64,000 nt of DNA from the NCBI GenBank assembly GCA_002633025.1, contig NMRB01001053.1:129611-193610 (forward strand). The letters run 5' to 3'. Shown piece by piece: positions 11,623 through 24,409 of the stretch (positions within the stretch are counted from its first letter, which is position 1; each line of letters opens with the position of its first letter). The notes under the pieces were generated by a model. It did no database searches and was not told the origin of the DNA. It saw only the letters and a program-made list of their open reading frames with translations. The stretch comes from Notospermus geniculatus. Its lineage: Eukaryota; Nemertea; Pilidiophora; Heteronemertea; Lineidae. Made by a program: the position numbers and the translations under genes.

Positions 11623-12874
11623 ATATGTCTGAATATTCTTTTGACTGGCAGTTCAACTTCATTTCATTTATTGACTGGTCAAAGAAAAGCATGCAGTCGA
11701 TCTTTGCTCAAAATTAAATTTTAGAAATTCTGTACCGCCGCATGGGAGGCAAGTCTTCTTGCGATTGCTCCTTGTGGGAAAAAATGATTTAATTTTGTTG
11801 TCAGTACATGCGTGGAATGACGTGAAGTCTGCTGGGTCTCTTCAATCAAGTTACAGATCGTATGAATGTGCTGAGGCCAGAGAGGAAGATGTGTGCACCA
11901 TTTTTAATGGGCGAAAAGTTAGTTTTTCACCTGTAATTTGATTTCTTACATAAAATGTCGAACTTGCTATTTCTAGTGTTAATTCCCCAACATCGTTTGT
12001 GTGTGAATCTAACAGCTGAAAATATATTTCACAAGCTATTGCTTGGGACTGAAAAACAATGAGGTTTCAGATGGCGAACTTGTCAGATTCAACAGGAAGC
12101 AGGGTTTATTCCGCCAGGATTATTTTTGAGGGGGTGATGGGATCAGAGGTGGCTCATACTGCGAAGCACCAAGGGGGAGATTCTGTAGAAATTGTTTGAA
12201 ATAAGCGGTGTGAAAGAAGTGATTTCCAAGCATCTCAGACATAACATGAAGCAAAAATCAAAGCTTGCCAATATTATGCCACGATATAATTTTAAAACTA
12301 GTCAGCAAACTTGAGGAGGGTGATATCATCCTGAAATAATTTGAGCGGGATAGATCGCTGTCATCCCCCCTCTGGCGGAAACATGGGAAGAAACTCATGC
12401 TGGAAAATCTGAAAATCGATGCCAATGCCATTGAATGGGTCATTGTTCTTAGATTATTGGGTCTGTATCACTCACTAAGGAGCCATTTATTACTGCGATT
12501 ACTCTCTGGGTACCAGACTTATCTGTATTTCATCAATTTAGGGCTGAGTGAGTGGGATGGCCTGTGAAAAATTGACCCTGAACCCTCTACATCATCTACT
12601 TGTGGATTTGCTAACTTCTCTTGGAATTTGCAGTCTTTTTGCATTCCTTACTCCAATAGACCTTTGCTTGATTATGAAATTTTGATATTGGTTGGTTTTG
12701 CAATACATGTATTAAAGATGGAAGAAGGAAAAAACTATAAAAAACAAATTTTGGATGCGTCAACCTATTTGCTGGAGGAGGATGGACTTTGTCACTGAAT
12801 CTCATGTGAAGGCTCAACTTGAATGAAAATGTTAAATCCTCAGATATCTATGTGAGAGGCTGATTGGTCTCTTT
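11623..12874. other. Intergenic DNA, no gene seen
   Basis: I see no repeat structure or supported exon in this stretch. Confidence 0.5.
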
Positions 12875-13129
12875 AGGGCTTTTTACACGGTGCGGGTGCA
12901 TTCCGGATCGAGACTGGATCGAGGAGGGTTCAATTATTTTTCCCCATGTAAAAGCAAAACAACTGACCTCCACTTTCCTCGGGCCAGTTCAGTTCGCCGT
13001 GTGAGTCTCGGGAAGGTGAAGAACAGACCTTGAACTAGATCGAGGCCTGTTACCGAACCCGCACCTTGTAAAAGTGATCAATCCATCCTGAACCGAACTC
13101 ACCCGAGGAGGGTGGAGGTAGGTTTCCTT
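12875..13129. mobile_element. Fold-back family F, truncated on the right
   Basis: It begins TTTTTACACGGTGCGGGTGC and contains GACCTCCACTTTCC and CTCACCCGAGGAGGG. It matches the complement of the intact copy at 42326-42862. Its right arm stops where the next fold-back (13130) begins, so the later element probably inserted into it. Confidence 0.75.
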
Positions 13130-13426
13130 TAAAGCTTCGGTTTACAGAGCACGGTTTGCGGTCTGGCATCCGGTCTGCGTTTTCCATCCAGAATGCCTCT
13201 AATATATTTTCTTATAACCGTTTATACAGAGCGCAGCCACCGCACTCGCCGTTCCAGTGTCCGGACGCCACGCCGCATTGAATGCCTCCAGAGCAATTTC
13301 TGTACTTCTGTACTGTAATTTCCCGTTTCACCGCATCCTGTTGGAACGACAAAACGGGCAAGCCGCATTCCCGTTCCACAGCGCCGGATGCCGGACCGCA
13401 AACCGTGCTCTGCATACCGAGGCTTT
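13130..13426. mobile_element. Fold-back family G nested in family F
   Basis: Terminal inverted repeats of about 35 bp: AAAGCTTCGGTTTACAGAGC onward at the left, ACCGTGCTCTGCATACCGAG onward at the right. The interior is GC-rich with no transposase frame; the open frames here are shadows of the inverted arms. Confidence 0.85.
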
Positions 13427-13930
13427 GTGGACATCACTCCTGCCAATGCAACCTTGGCCACAATATACAGCCAAATATTCCCCTATGATGCGTGCCATGC
13501 TTCTCTGCCAATAAACAGTAAATTACAGCCCCTGGTTTTATGTTGCGCTGATCCTTCTGCTGTCTGTACGAATGTCAAAAAAGATTACCGTTCGGCATTT
13601 GACGTTTGGCTTCGTAGTGATTGGCGGGGCAGTGATGAAAAGAACCAAGGAAATGAGAGCCAGTAAATCCTATCATGAACGAGATACCGTGCATTTTCTG
13701 AGCATTTGCAGCGAAGGATAAAATATCATGACTGTTGCCGATGAGACGTTTGGTATGATGTGTCGGATATGGCGATGTGTTGACATTGCTTCGGGATATT
13801 GACTGCAGAATGGGGAATCCGCGTGACAAACTGGAACAAGATGACATTGTAAATGTCTGATGGTTCCCGCTTGTTAAGAGGACCTTACAGGCATGACAGG
13901 CAGCCTGCTGGCAGCCATTTTGAAGTGCTC
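13427..13930. other. Intergenic DNA, no gene seen
   Basis: No repeat or supported exon is visible. Confidence 0.45.
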
Positions 13931-14480
13931 AAATCAAATTATCAGGTTTGACCTTGACCTTGACCTCTGATCATCAAGGCCATTGCATAATCAAAATAGG
14001 CATCCTCAGTAACCTAATAGTGGGTGATATCATGCTTCCACCTCTGCCATAGGCAGATATATATCAAATTATCAAAGTATGACCTTGACCTTGACCTCTG
14101 ATCATCAAGGTCATTGCATAATCGAAATGGGCATCCTCAATAACCTAAGTATAGGGGATATCATGTCTCTATCTCGACCACAGGCAGAGAAATTACAATT
14201 TTTCATGTTTGACCTTGACCTCTGACAATCAAGGTCATTGCATAATCGAAATGTGCATCCTCAATAACCTAAAGTGTGGGTGATATCATGTCTCTATCAC
14301 TACCACAGGCAGAGACATTTCAAATTTTCAAGTTCGACCTTGACCTCTGACCTTGACCTTGACCTCTGATCATCAAGGTCATTGCATAATCGAAATGGGC
14401 ATCCTCAATAACCTAAGTATGGGTGATATCATGCCTCTACCTTTACCACAGGCAGAGATATTTCAAATTATCAAGTTTGA
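13931..14480. repeat. Tandem repeat of about 120-145 bp, 4 units
   Basis: Each unit has the order GACCTTGACCTCTGATCATC, AAGGTCATTGCATAATCG, AATGGGCATCCTCAATAACC, GGGTGATATCATG and CCACAGGCAGAGA. The fourth unit begins with an extra GACCTTGACCTC copy. Nuclear-receptor-like TGACCTTGACCT half-sites recur as a by-product. Confidence 0.9.
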
Positions 14481-14689
14481 TATATCAAAATCTCATGATA
14501 TTTCGAACACCCGGACACTTGAGGCTGAGAATTTCAACATAGTCCAGTCCTTGGATAAGTAGGCATGAACTAAGACTTGTTTCATGTTGCTCAGTTGACA
14601 GTATGGCAAGTTATCTGAAAATATCAAATTCGTGATATCGATATCACCATGATCCCAACATCTCACATCAAAAGTAATCAGCCCATTCA

Positions 14690-15041
14690 ATTCCTAAGGT
14701 ATGAAAACCTAAGGGTAGAACTTATTTCCATTGCTGTAGGTGTTGAAGGAGCCGAGTTATGCTATCAGATAAAAGTGTGACAGACAAAATATCAAGTCCG
14801 ATATGTTGATTACATCATGATGGAGACATCTGAGATTGAAAATTATTGGCTCATTGGATTGACCAGGTTGACAAACCTAGGGGTAGGATTTGTTTCCAAG
14901 GCTCTAGCTGCTCAAGGAGATGAGATATGAAGGTGTGACAGACCGGACACACAGATACACAGACACACACACAGACACACACACACACAGACACCATGAC
15001 CAAAAACAATATGGTTCCCGATCTGATTGATCGGGAACCAT
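14690..15041. mobile_element. Dispersed repeat end with (AC)n and palindromic tail, copy 2
   Basis: It shares with 10725-10942 the GGGGTAGG lead, the GTGTGACAGAC word, a CA-rich microsatellite, CACCATGACCAAAAAC and a terminal palindrome at 15011-15041 (arms ATGGTTCCCGATC). It directly follows the 13931-14480 array, so both may belong to one larger element. Confidence 0.75.
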
Positions 15042-18013
15042 AATAATAGATGGTGCAGCGAGTATACCCCGGTAAAACCCGAATGACGTACTGACGTCAC
15101 GTGTATAGCTGTTGACATCGCAGCGTCAAAAAATTGTGTACATTTTTCTGCACAATTTTCCAGGATTTTCCCCCAAAAGACGTTGTCGATATTAGCATCT
15201 ATGGCATTTCTGACAAAACAAAGCAGTGATACATGTATATGGAAAACTTTGAAAATGAAACAGGGCTGTGTAATTTAATCGAAATAAACAGAGTGGTTTA
15301 TTTTGGGGCAAGAAGTAAATGGAGATACTGTATATAGAAAATCTTGCACTGACAGCGCCATGTCGTTCGCGTTAATTTGCGGGTTCTTCATTCCCTAAGT
15401 TATTTAATGTATTATAACAAACGCAATCAGTTTCTATCCATAAGTACCATTCAGTGGTATATCTTATCATATAGTGTATGGAACTTGTGTGCATCCATTC
15501 ACATGCACAGCAATCTCACACATTCATGCACAGAATAGAACTACTCCACGATTATGGAAGCCTGTTCATAAGATTCTCCTTAATTTACGAGGAAATTTCG
15601 CAACAATGTCAAGTACCATTGGGACAAATTTGCGCATCTGAAATGTCGGGCTTCATATAGAACTTATTCGCCCGAAATGAGGATTTCTATATCACAAATT
15701 CATATCGCATGCTGCTGCATTGATTTTGCGTAACTTATCTTGCGATTGACGTAAAAAGTTTGACAACAATCTGCGGGGTTTAAATGAAATATTTTTAAAT
15801 ATAGATACTTGAGGCAAGATATTCAATGGTGACATTATATTTCGGTACATTAAACTACTGAAAAATCTACTTGTCACAAATTCAAACATCTTAGATGCTT
15901 CAATGGAAATATGTGAACCAATTCCTGTTGATATTATCACAAGAATGGTGCGTAGAGTCAACATGCCTGACTCTCTCAAAAATACGAGTTGAATTTGGAT
16001 TCTGTTGATATGAAAGGAGATTGAAAACTGATTTGAATGTCACGGTTATCTAACCTATTTTATCTCTTATCACATGTTGAAACGTTGATTTGTTTGCAGT
16101 GTTGGAAAGTGCAAATTGATCCACATTAAATCCAGCTAGCTGTTAAAGGGAATTAGTCACGGCAGTCAAAAATGACACTAAGAATAATTTTATGGCCCAT
16201 GAAATTCACAATTTCAAAATTACAAATTTTGTATTGTAGCAGATTATGGCCCTTGCCGACGTAAACCAAGATTATTTTGCAGTTGACCGTGTCCTAAATG
16301 GTACTCTCAGATGTACAAATATGCTCTTAAAGGCAATAAAATATGCTCTTAAAGGCAATAAATTCCTGATGGGAATAAAGTAATAGATTCAAGATGGCGT
16401 AATTTGAATCTCTATTCAGACACCTTGACTGGCATGACCAGTTCGCTTTGAATAAATTTAAACAAGAAATAATCTGATCTTGTCACTTTCCAACTCATCA
16501 GCCGAGTGGGAACCTGACTTCACACGCTTTAAAGAACCTTCTTTAAAAAAATTCAAGATGGCTGCTGCACGCATCATAACAAATCACTCAGCACAGCTAG
16601 CTTGTTGAGTAACCGTTGAATTGATTTAAGATGTTGAACAGAAGTACCATCCATCAAATCTATCTAATTAAATCACAGTGCTTATTCAACTTGAGGATTT
16701 CTCTCAGACTCGATGAGGAAGGAAAATCTAATCTTGCAACCACACTTTTTTGGCTGACAGCAGGCACAGCCCTGCGGGGCTGATCGGTGATCATGACTTG
16801 AATCAGTCTTGTAAATCTTAATTATAGTGCAATAGTGGTCTTTGCAGACGTTATTCTATCAAAACATGTGCATTTTTTCTCTGTAATGTACAGATAAGTA
16901 TCGAGTTGGGATCCTAGTGCCAAATATGGCATTATTGACTCTGGATAATATTGGGCAAATACATGTACATGTATATGTACAGCAGGAGGAAACCAGAGTG
17001 CCCGGAGCAAACCTGCGCTGTCAAGGAGAGTTGCCCTCACAGAAGAATGGGCCCACTGGTCCACAACGTCAACATTTGGAGAGTCATTCATTATAAACAA
17101 CGACAAACCCCTTTTCCACTAGCACAATATATCCGTGCTCCCGACCGGGCCGAGCACGCCATGGCAGAAAAGTCATAGGAAATGGATTGAGCCTGCTCGA
17201 CACCATGCTAAATCCAAGTGGGCCGAGCACCTCGAAAGGAGGTGGGCTCTGCATGGGTCGAGAACGGCATGGTTGGAAAACGTGAAGTGGAAATGGACAC
17301 CAGGCCCGGCGTGACTTGCATGTGCATGCCCAGTAACTGACCTTGACACTCATGACATCAATGCCGCGACCAGCATGCTATTTTGACTCGCCGTGCTCTG
17401 GCCCTGACCGCAATTAGTGTCAGTGGAAATTGTACCAAAACCGTACTCGGCACAGATCCAGGTTGGGGTCGAGCATGAATGGCACACTTTAAAGACTGTA
17501 AGTCGAAAAGGAGCTACATGTAATGATACCACATAATAGAACTTCTGAACTCTTTCCATCCAGGGGTTTGGATTATTTTGGAAATTTCTTTCCTTTGCAA
17601 TCATCCACTCATAAAGTGACAAATTTGCCATTGTGGGGGGGGGGGTCCTTCTAATTCAACCAATAGAAATTAACCTCACAAAGGAATGCGATACGTGCCT
17701 GTGATTACATCTTTGGGACGGCAAAAATTGAACGGAATGAAAGATGCAAAAAACGTGTCAAAGAATTACGTTAACATCATCTTCGGCTCTTTTGTGACAA
17801 ATCACAATTTTGTGCAATCAGTTCCGCACATTCTGCTTGTCAGCACCGTTTTTTTTATGCTAACTTTGTAAAGCTGATATTGTATTAGCCATGTTAGCCT
17901 TAGCCTGTGAAAGGTTGATCGACAGCATTGATGTTGACGTTTCATGCTAAGTTCTCTTCTGGTGCGGTTTATATGGGGATGGATGAGCCTTCTTCGGCAA
18001 TTAATTCCTGCAG
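15042..18013. other. Intergenic DNA; one degenerate fold-back
   Basis: Around 17105-17430 the words CCCTTTTCCACTAGCAC and GTGTCAGTGGAAA are inverted-repeat remnants of an old element. A G10 run lies near 17634. Elsewhere I see no exon or repeat. Confidence 0.45.
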
Positions 18014-19160
18014 CCAGTGGACATTACCACACAAGTCGTGTCAGATTCTACGGGAGTTTCGTACCCCTTGAATGAAATTGATTACTCTACTGGCAAAGCT
18101 CAAGATTGGCTATACATGTCTGAACCCCCATGCTCTAGAGTCTAACCAACCATTGGTTTTCATCAGGATTGCGAGGAAGCAATCCGGGGAGCCATGGTGT
18201 GGTGGTTCAGGTCTCCGACTAGTGTTCAGAGGGTCCCGGGTTCGCATCCCATTGGACGTGAGACTTTGGGCAAGTCTCTTTGCCTCACTGGCCTCTCTCC
18301 ACCCAGGTGTATAAATGTGTGCCGGTCCTCAGACTCAGAGGTCTGAACCCCCATGCTCTAACCAACCATCGGTTTTCGTCAGGATTGCGAGGAAGCAATC
18401 CGGGAAGCCATGGTCTGGTGGTTCTGGTCTCCGACTAGTGTTCAGAGGGTCCGGGGTTCGAATCCCACTGGGCATGAGACTTTGGGCAAATCTCTGCCTT
18501 ACTGGCCTCTCTCCACCCAGGTGTATAAATGTGTACCGGTCGGAATTGCTCGATTGTAGCGCTGAATGAGCAGCTCATCTGAGTTCTACTAGCGATTGGC
18601 ATTACCACACAAGTCGTGTTAGATTCTACAGGAGTTCTGTACCCCTGGAAGGTATGGAATTGATTACTGGCAAAGCTTGAGATTGGCTGTACATTTCATG
18701 TGAGATGGACTTAGACACAGAGATCTGAACCCCCATGCCCTAACCATGCACCATCTGTTTTCGTCAGGATTGTGAGGAAGCAATCCGGGAAGCCATGGTG
18801 GTGCATCCTGGAGCTCAACGTGTATTGGCTACGTCAGAAGACTACGCCACTACGTGCGAGCGTAGTAGCGATGTCACAACCCTTGGAAGTCAAGATGTTG
18901 TGGTTTGGGTCTGCAACTAGCGGTCAGAGGGTCCTGGGTTCGAATCCCACTGGACGTGAGACTTTGCCTCACTGGCCTCTCTCCACCCAGGTGTATACAT
19001 GTAAATGTGACCGGTTGGAAATGCTTGATTGTAGCGCTGAATGAGCAGCTCATCTGAGTTCTACTGAAAGGTTTCCGGACAGACTGGGGTTGAAGTGTAA
19101 GGTGATAACCTCTACCGTAGTTGTATATCAGATTATAAACCCAAACTTTGACTCTGACTT
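18014..19160 (+). mobile_element. Tandemly duplicated tRNA-derived SINE block, three copies
   Basis: Three SINE heads (about 18186, 18400, 18780) show a pol III A-box-like TGGTGTGGTGGTTCAGG and a B-box GGTTCGAATCC, then CTCTCTCCACCCAGGTGTAT. Flanking words (ACCACACAAGTCGTGT, AATTGATTACT, CCCCATGCTCTA) repeat with each copy, so a segment larger than the SINE was duplicated locally. The third copy has an extra segment between the boxes and the longest 3' part, running to about 19160. Full-length minus copies lie at 36732-37015 and 61413-61699. Confidence 0.8.
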
Positions 19161-19944
19161 TGAAATCACAGCTCACTTTCTGAGCGGTTCTAGATAGAAT
19201 ACCCTCAACCCCCTCGGCATGGGTGCCATTGGGGCCCACCTTCAAAATCCCTCTCCGCCCACCAATCCCCAGACTCCCGACAAAACAATTCTCGATCCAC
19301 CTGTATGACGTGATTTCAATACTCTGTATTTTTGGGTAGCAATTTCGTTTTTAAAAAATTACGCGTAATCTTCATGTGCGTAAAAAATTCCCCGGAGACC
19401 AATGAATGATGCGACAGAAACTCCAATGAATGGCCGTCTAAAGACTGAATCACTATATGGTCAGCTCAGACTGAGACAGAAGCCATACAGAACCTCATTA
19501 CATGCTCTATCTACAAATGGGAAATTCTTGAAAGAAAACAGTGGATAGAAGATTATTGAGATCCACGACGTCAGAGTGACTTACATGGCTGCATGGTGAC
19601 ATTTTCCAGACTGTTCATTGTGGATTCTTGCAACATTTTCTGTCGTCGTAAGCATAAAATCAGCTGCACAAAACCAAAGAAAAAAGGACGATACCTTGGT
19701 TTGGTAAATAACAACTTCAAGTATGCCCCATCACACTCAGCTAGTTGTCAGTACGTTCTTGAAAATGTTGCCGAACGGGCTCAAACTGTGTGCAAATGGA
19801 GTGGACATGGTGGCAACTTTTTACAGTCTTTTTACGAACTTCATGGACGTGCTCATGCAGACAGGAAGCGAGACATTTGGCCAACATTTCACGTTCTAGC
19901 CCGTTTTTTTAGGACGGGACAGGACGTTTTGAGAACTACTTCGA
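19161..19944. other. Intergenic DNA with one chance-like open frame
   Basis: A 140-codon plus-strand frame starts at 19593, but its end reads through a palindromic MITE and no splice sites or family resemblance support it. No other feature is seen. Confidence 0.4.
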
Positions 19945-20053
19945 TGGCTGAAGCAAATGCCTTTACTTCAGGTTTTGCAGTACATTTACATTGGACATTG
20001 TTGTGCAAATCTTAAGTAAAAGCATTTGCTAGCTTTTATGAATACTATAGCCA
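19945..20053. mobile_element. Palindromic MITE family D (AGCAAATGCTTTTACTT)
   Basis: The arms contain GCAAATGCCTTTACTTCAGG and the inverted AAGTAAAAGCATTTGCTAG, with a short AT-rich centre. Further copies lie at 35290-35408, 48084-48211 and 48212-48363. Confidence 0.85.
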
Positions 20054-20436
20054 GTGTGACAGTACCAGTACCTTAAGATTTCACATGTGAGTTATTCGTC
20101 TAGTTTGCCCCAAGACCAATAAACTTGTTTCGTCTGATGAGAAACAACCCTCCTTCTTAAGAATAATTGCTGCCGAAATCCCTCGAGTCAGGATGTTATT
20201 ATGAGATTTTCATGACGGTCTTACCAGAACGTGTCCTGTGATAGGAATGTTCTTGCCTATAGTCTTACTATAATGGGCGTGTGTGTCTCTATGTCAGTCA
20301 ATCTCATGAAATTGTAGAATAGTTAGCACTGAATTATGGTGTTTTATTGCATCGTACTTGATGTAAGTCCAGTGTAGGGCTGTACATGTACAGGTAGTTT
20401 GGTACAGTGAAAACTGAGTATTGCACAGTGCACACT

Positions 20437-20600
20437 CTCTGCCAATAGGAGCTGTCAGTGAGTTGACCAATAGGTGTCACTACGGCCCAATCCAATGCAT
20501 GTAAGCGGACCCATTCATTCTTGATCGAGCACCAATCACATGGATTTTCCCGTGTATTGGCCCGCTACAACTTTGCTGCCATCTTTTGGCAATACGCGCG
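20437..20600 (-). mobile_element. Dispersed repeat family J
   Basis: The complement contains TTGCCAAAAGATGGCAGCAA, GCGGACCAATACAC, GAATGGGTCCGCT and GACACCTATTGGTCAACTCA. Plus-strand copies lie at 54290-54480 and 58905-59105. There is no coding capacity. Confidence 0.8.
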
Positions 20601-20732
20601 GCTGACTGCTCCTATTCATGGCCGTAACTAGCATGGACAAGGGGGCGAATGCCCGAGATGTCACTGAAAAAGATTTTGGATGAAAAATGGCGAAAAGTGC
20701 AGTTAGGCTCCCACTCTGCCAATCAGTGTACA

Positions 20733-20898
20733 GACGCAGATCCAGGGGGGCACACCCGTCACGCACCCCCCTTTCGGCCAACAAATCTGTAAAATTGACC
20801 GTGAAATTTGGAGCAAATCAGTGAAATTCACTGCAGATTTCAATGTTTCTAGCACAGTGCAGCCCCCTCTTTTCCGAAATCATTGATCCGCCTCTGGT
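20733..20898. mobile_element. Repeat family K copy
   Basis: It carries the GACGCAGATCCA start, AAATTGACCGTGAAATTTGG interior and GATCCGCCTCTG end of the element at 7449-7606. Confidence 0.75.
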
Positions 20899-21547
20899 GT
20901 ACACTCATTGCCATTGGCCGTTTCCCTGTCTGTGACTCGGACGGAATGGCCACTTAACTGAAAATTTGCTACAGGTATTAAATACACAACATGTACATGT
21001 AAATTTTAATCAAATCAGCAATGGGAATAAATGCTGAACCCATCGCACTTCGGAGTAGTTGACTGAATGAAACCTTTGGGACCTATAACTCAACCGACAC
21101 CCCTATTATCCTACGATGTACTTTAACTCGAATCATCTCAATTACTCATTCCTTTCAAGGAAATGCCAGTAGATTTTGTCAGTGATATATCTCAGGCAGC
21201 CTATTCTATAGAATTGATTGGCCTATTATTTTTTTTGTACCTTTCTATTCTTCTCTCGCCCATTACACTTACCTGTATTTATGGGTCACTGAAGTGCGAT
21301 GCATATTTGAGAGGAACATGCTTGTAATTGTAAATTACGTGCTTTCGTGTGCATACTTGTTGACAATATTTTCATGTCATGGTGTAAGAGTGTCCTAAAT
21401 TATGCATGTGTTTCGGACTGCATACCCTCATCACATCATGATTTTAGAACTGTGAACTTTGAATATTTTCTGCACCTAATCTAGTACATTACGCTAAAAA
21501 GAAAAACAATCACTGGTTATCAGGGATGTGAAATCTCTGACTCTGTC
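20899..21547. other. Intergenic DNA, no gene seen
   Basis: No repeat or exon is supported here. Confidence 0.5.
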
Positions 21548-21958
21548 TAAAGCCCCTTTCACACCGGGCCTATGTAGAGTTGCGTAGTGGGACGTACTGA
21601 CTACGCCAAGCTTATGCTCGCCTACGTGGCAATACCAGTGACGCAATGGGGTACGTGAGACGGACGCAAAAAATTAAACATGTTTAATTTTTTCGTGTAC
21701 CGGTACTTTCGGGGTAGAGCACTGGATGCCTACGCAATAGTACACTACTATGACAATCTGACGAAAAATCCTTTGAGGCTGGCGTAGTGTTGTATGGAAG
21801 GGCGTAGTGTTGCCTACTTTTGCTTAGTGTGGTGCCAGGGACTACGCCGATCCTGCACGTAGCAACATTTATTTCATGAGTATATGCAGCCTAATTTCGG
21901 CGTGCTCAGTACGCCACACAACGCAACTCTACGCAGGTCCGGTGTGAAAGGGGCTTAA
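21548..21958. mobile_element. Fold-back family L, about 410 bp
   Basis: The ends TAAAGCCCCTTTCACACCGG and CCGGTGTGAAAGGGGCTTA are near-perfect inverted repeats extending inward through TAGAGTTGCGTAGT and its complement. CTACGC words recur throughout. No transposase frame. Confidence 0.9.
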
Positions 21959-22808
21959 AGGCAAATTTGAGTTTTTTCCAGTGTGGGAGTTCCCAACTCA
22001 TAAAATGACCCTTGTAAGTTTGAAGGCCATTTCATATAACCAGAATCCTCAACAACTTTAAAAAGTTGTTGAAATTAAGGTCACAAAAGCACAAGTAGGC
22101 CTGCATTCACAATTATTTTCAGTCTTTTCCCTGAAGATTTCCCTTTTGCCCTTAGTCCATTCACATCCCTGTTAACCCACAACCATTGGGAGTACATTCC
22201 TCAGCACAAGTGGTAGGGTCAATGCTTGCACTGAATCTGAATATCAGTTAAAATCTGACCAGCCTGGACACTTGTACAGAGGGGCGAGTATAAGTCCTCG
22301 TACTCGCAACGGGGTATTTCTACAGCTTGTCGATCTTGTTCGAAATTACGAGAAAACCATCTTGACCTGCTGTCATCAGATCAGACGGGGTTAATGGATC
22401 AGTTTGTTATACTTGAGACATACGATAACCAATCAACTGGAAATTTATACAAAACTCGATCTTATCAATGGCCACCAAGCCTTAACTTATCCCTGTCTGT
22501 CATTGAATGTCCTATTTTGATAGTGTATTATGTCTGACAACAAAATTACCCAGAATGGTGTTTTCTAATCTTATAGTGAAATTTCTGGTGATGTTAGACA
22601 TTTTTCAGTCATCATTCTCTTGTATGGTTTTCAAGTTGTCAGATCTTGTCAACTTTTTGCTGAATAGGCTACATTTGAGCAGAGAGTTCACCATCTGATC
22701 AAAATGGTGCCCCCCCCCCCCAAGTCATTAAGTCATGATATTTCAATTCCCAGCCAAAGAATTAAAGTCTCTGGGTGTGTCTGTTTTGCAGTTAGTCAGT
22801 TTTCAGCC
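21959..22808. other. Intergenic DNA, no gene seen
   Basis: A poly-C run lies near 22711-22720. No supported exon or element. Confidence 0.5.
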
Positions 22809-23171
22809 TGGTGACTGTGTGAAAAGTTTGTGAAATATTTAAGGTTACAAGGTTTTGTATGAAACTTTCCTGTTGAAATGATTTATCAAGGATTGTCGTA
22901 GAAAAATCTTTTTGGAGGAAACTGTGTCTGGTGACTGTGTGAAAAGTTTGTGAAATATGCAAGGATTACAAAGATTTTCTATGAAACTTTCCTGTTGAAA
23001 TGATTTATCAAGGATTGTCGTAGAAAAATCTTTTTGGAGGAAACAGTGTCTGGTGACTGTGTGAAAAGTTTGTGAAATATGCAAGGATTACAGAGATTTT
23101 CTATGAAACTTTCCTGTTGAAATGATTTATCAAGGATTGTCGTAGAAAAATCTTTTTGGAGGAAACAGTGT
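22809..23171. repeat. Tandem repeat of about 121 bp, three units
   Basis: Units begin GGTGACTGTGTGAAAAGTTT at about 22809, 22930 and 23052 and are nearly identical, indicating recent amplification. All contain ATCAAGGATTGTCGTAGAAA. Confidence 0.92.
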
Positions 23172-23963
23172 CAGGAACCATGTAATACTTTGGGTCAACT
23201 TATCTGTGAGGCTGCCTTTTTAAACTTATCTGTGTACAACCATAATAGACCTACATGTAGGCCTACTTCAGATCTTTGCCAGTATAAATATTTTTCTGAC
23301 TTGGGTCATTTGGAATCAAAACAACCTTACTTCAACTCACTCAATAGAATTACTGATTGCAAAATGACACAGAAAAGTTCTCATGAATGTTGCTTACTCA
23401 CCTGCTAAACCAGACCTAGTATGCCATAGATCCTCTGAAAGTGTTCACCACTTCATGTCCCGCGTCTAATGAATCTCAAAATACCGATGCATCGGAACCC
23501 AATTTATTGTGTGCACGCTACCGCCACTCACTAGCCACTGAGGCGCTGAATGGGCTGACTACACTCCACAGGTTATTGTGTTCCCCGTCGATGACAATAT
23601 GGCATTCATGTCAAGAAATGCGGCAAAACTCCAGTGGTTTAGTCTTAAGTTGTCAGCACTGCCTGAGGTGCCGGTATTTACATAACAATGCCTCAATATC
23701 TCCCTGCTAGATTCGGAATATCTGATAAAGCACTTGTAAATATTAGATTTGCTGATAGGGCTGGGATGTCTTCAGTGACGATGACTGATGTTATTGAGTA
23801 TTTCAGATAATCTCTTCCCTGCACATAGGCTGCTTTATTCGCAGATGATCATAGTTTCTTTGTATGATAACAATTTGAATAAGTACCAAATAATAACAAC
23901 CAATATTGCCATATAAGACTTTAGATGTATTGGTAAACAACATGAGGACACGAATTGAGATTT
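23172..23963. other. Intergenic DNA, no gene seen
   Basis: No convincing exon, RNA gene or repeat is seen. Confidence 0.45.
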
Positions 23964-24085
23964 TGGGTCGTCAGGGTGGTGCAGTGGCAACATCGGCACC
24001 TGCACCAATGAGGTCATGGGTTCCATCCCCAGGGTCCCCGCCAGAGGGTACTTTGGGTACAAATACAGTACCCTAAAGAAATTTG
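23964..24085 (+). mobile_element. Second tRNA-like SINE family
   Basis: The segment has an A-box-like GTGGTGCAGTGGCAAC and a B-box-like GGGTTCCATCC about 40 bp later, then GGGTACTTTGGGTACAAA. It is not foldable as an intact tRNA, so a tRNA-derived SINE is more likely. Confidence 0.5.
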
Positions 24086-24409
24086 AGGGTACGATCGATG
24101 TAGTACCCTAAAAAAAAATCACTTTAGTAATGTTTTTCTTAAATTTGTTACATTTCAAATGCAACTTTCATGCAGGAGGAAGACTAATTTTGCATTTTGG
24201 AGTGTAAAAAATGACTCTAGAGGCCATTATTAACAAAAAAAATGTTGTTGAAAAAAAAATTTAAAAAAAAAATTTTTTTGAATTTGTTTTCNGGAAACCC
24301 TGATCCCTGTTACACTTTATTTGATAGAGACGGCTATCTTTCCTCAACATTGTCAGTTTTCTCCAAGTTCCAGTTTCCTCCTATACATTATTTTCACCCA
24401 GTATTATTA

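Noticed and set aside
19593-20015. 140-codon plus-strand open frame
   Set aside because: Its last part is a palindromic MITE (19945-20053), no splice sites or family resemblance support it, and composition is not clearly coding.
22809-23171. CRISPR-like spaced repeats (also the arrays at 13931, 25300 and 27590)
   Set aside because: Whole units are repeated, without unique spacers of fixed length, and the genome is eukaryotic.
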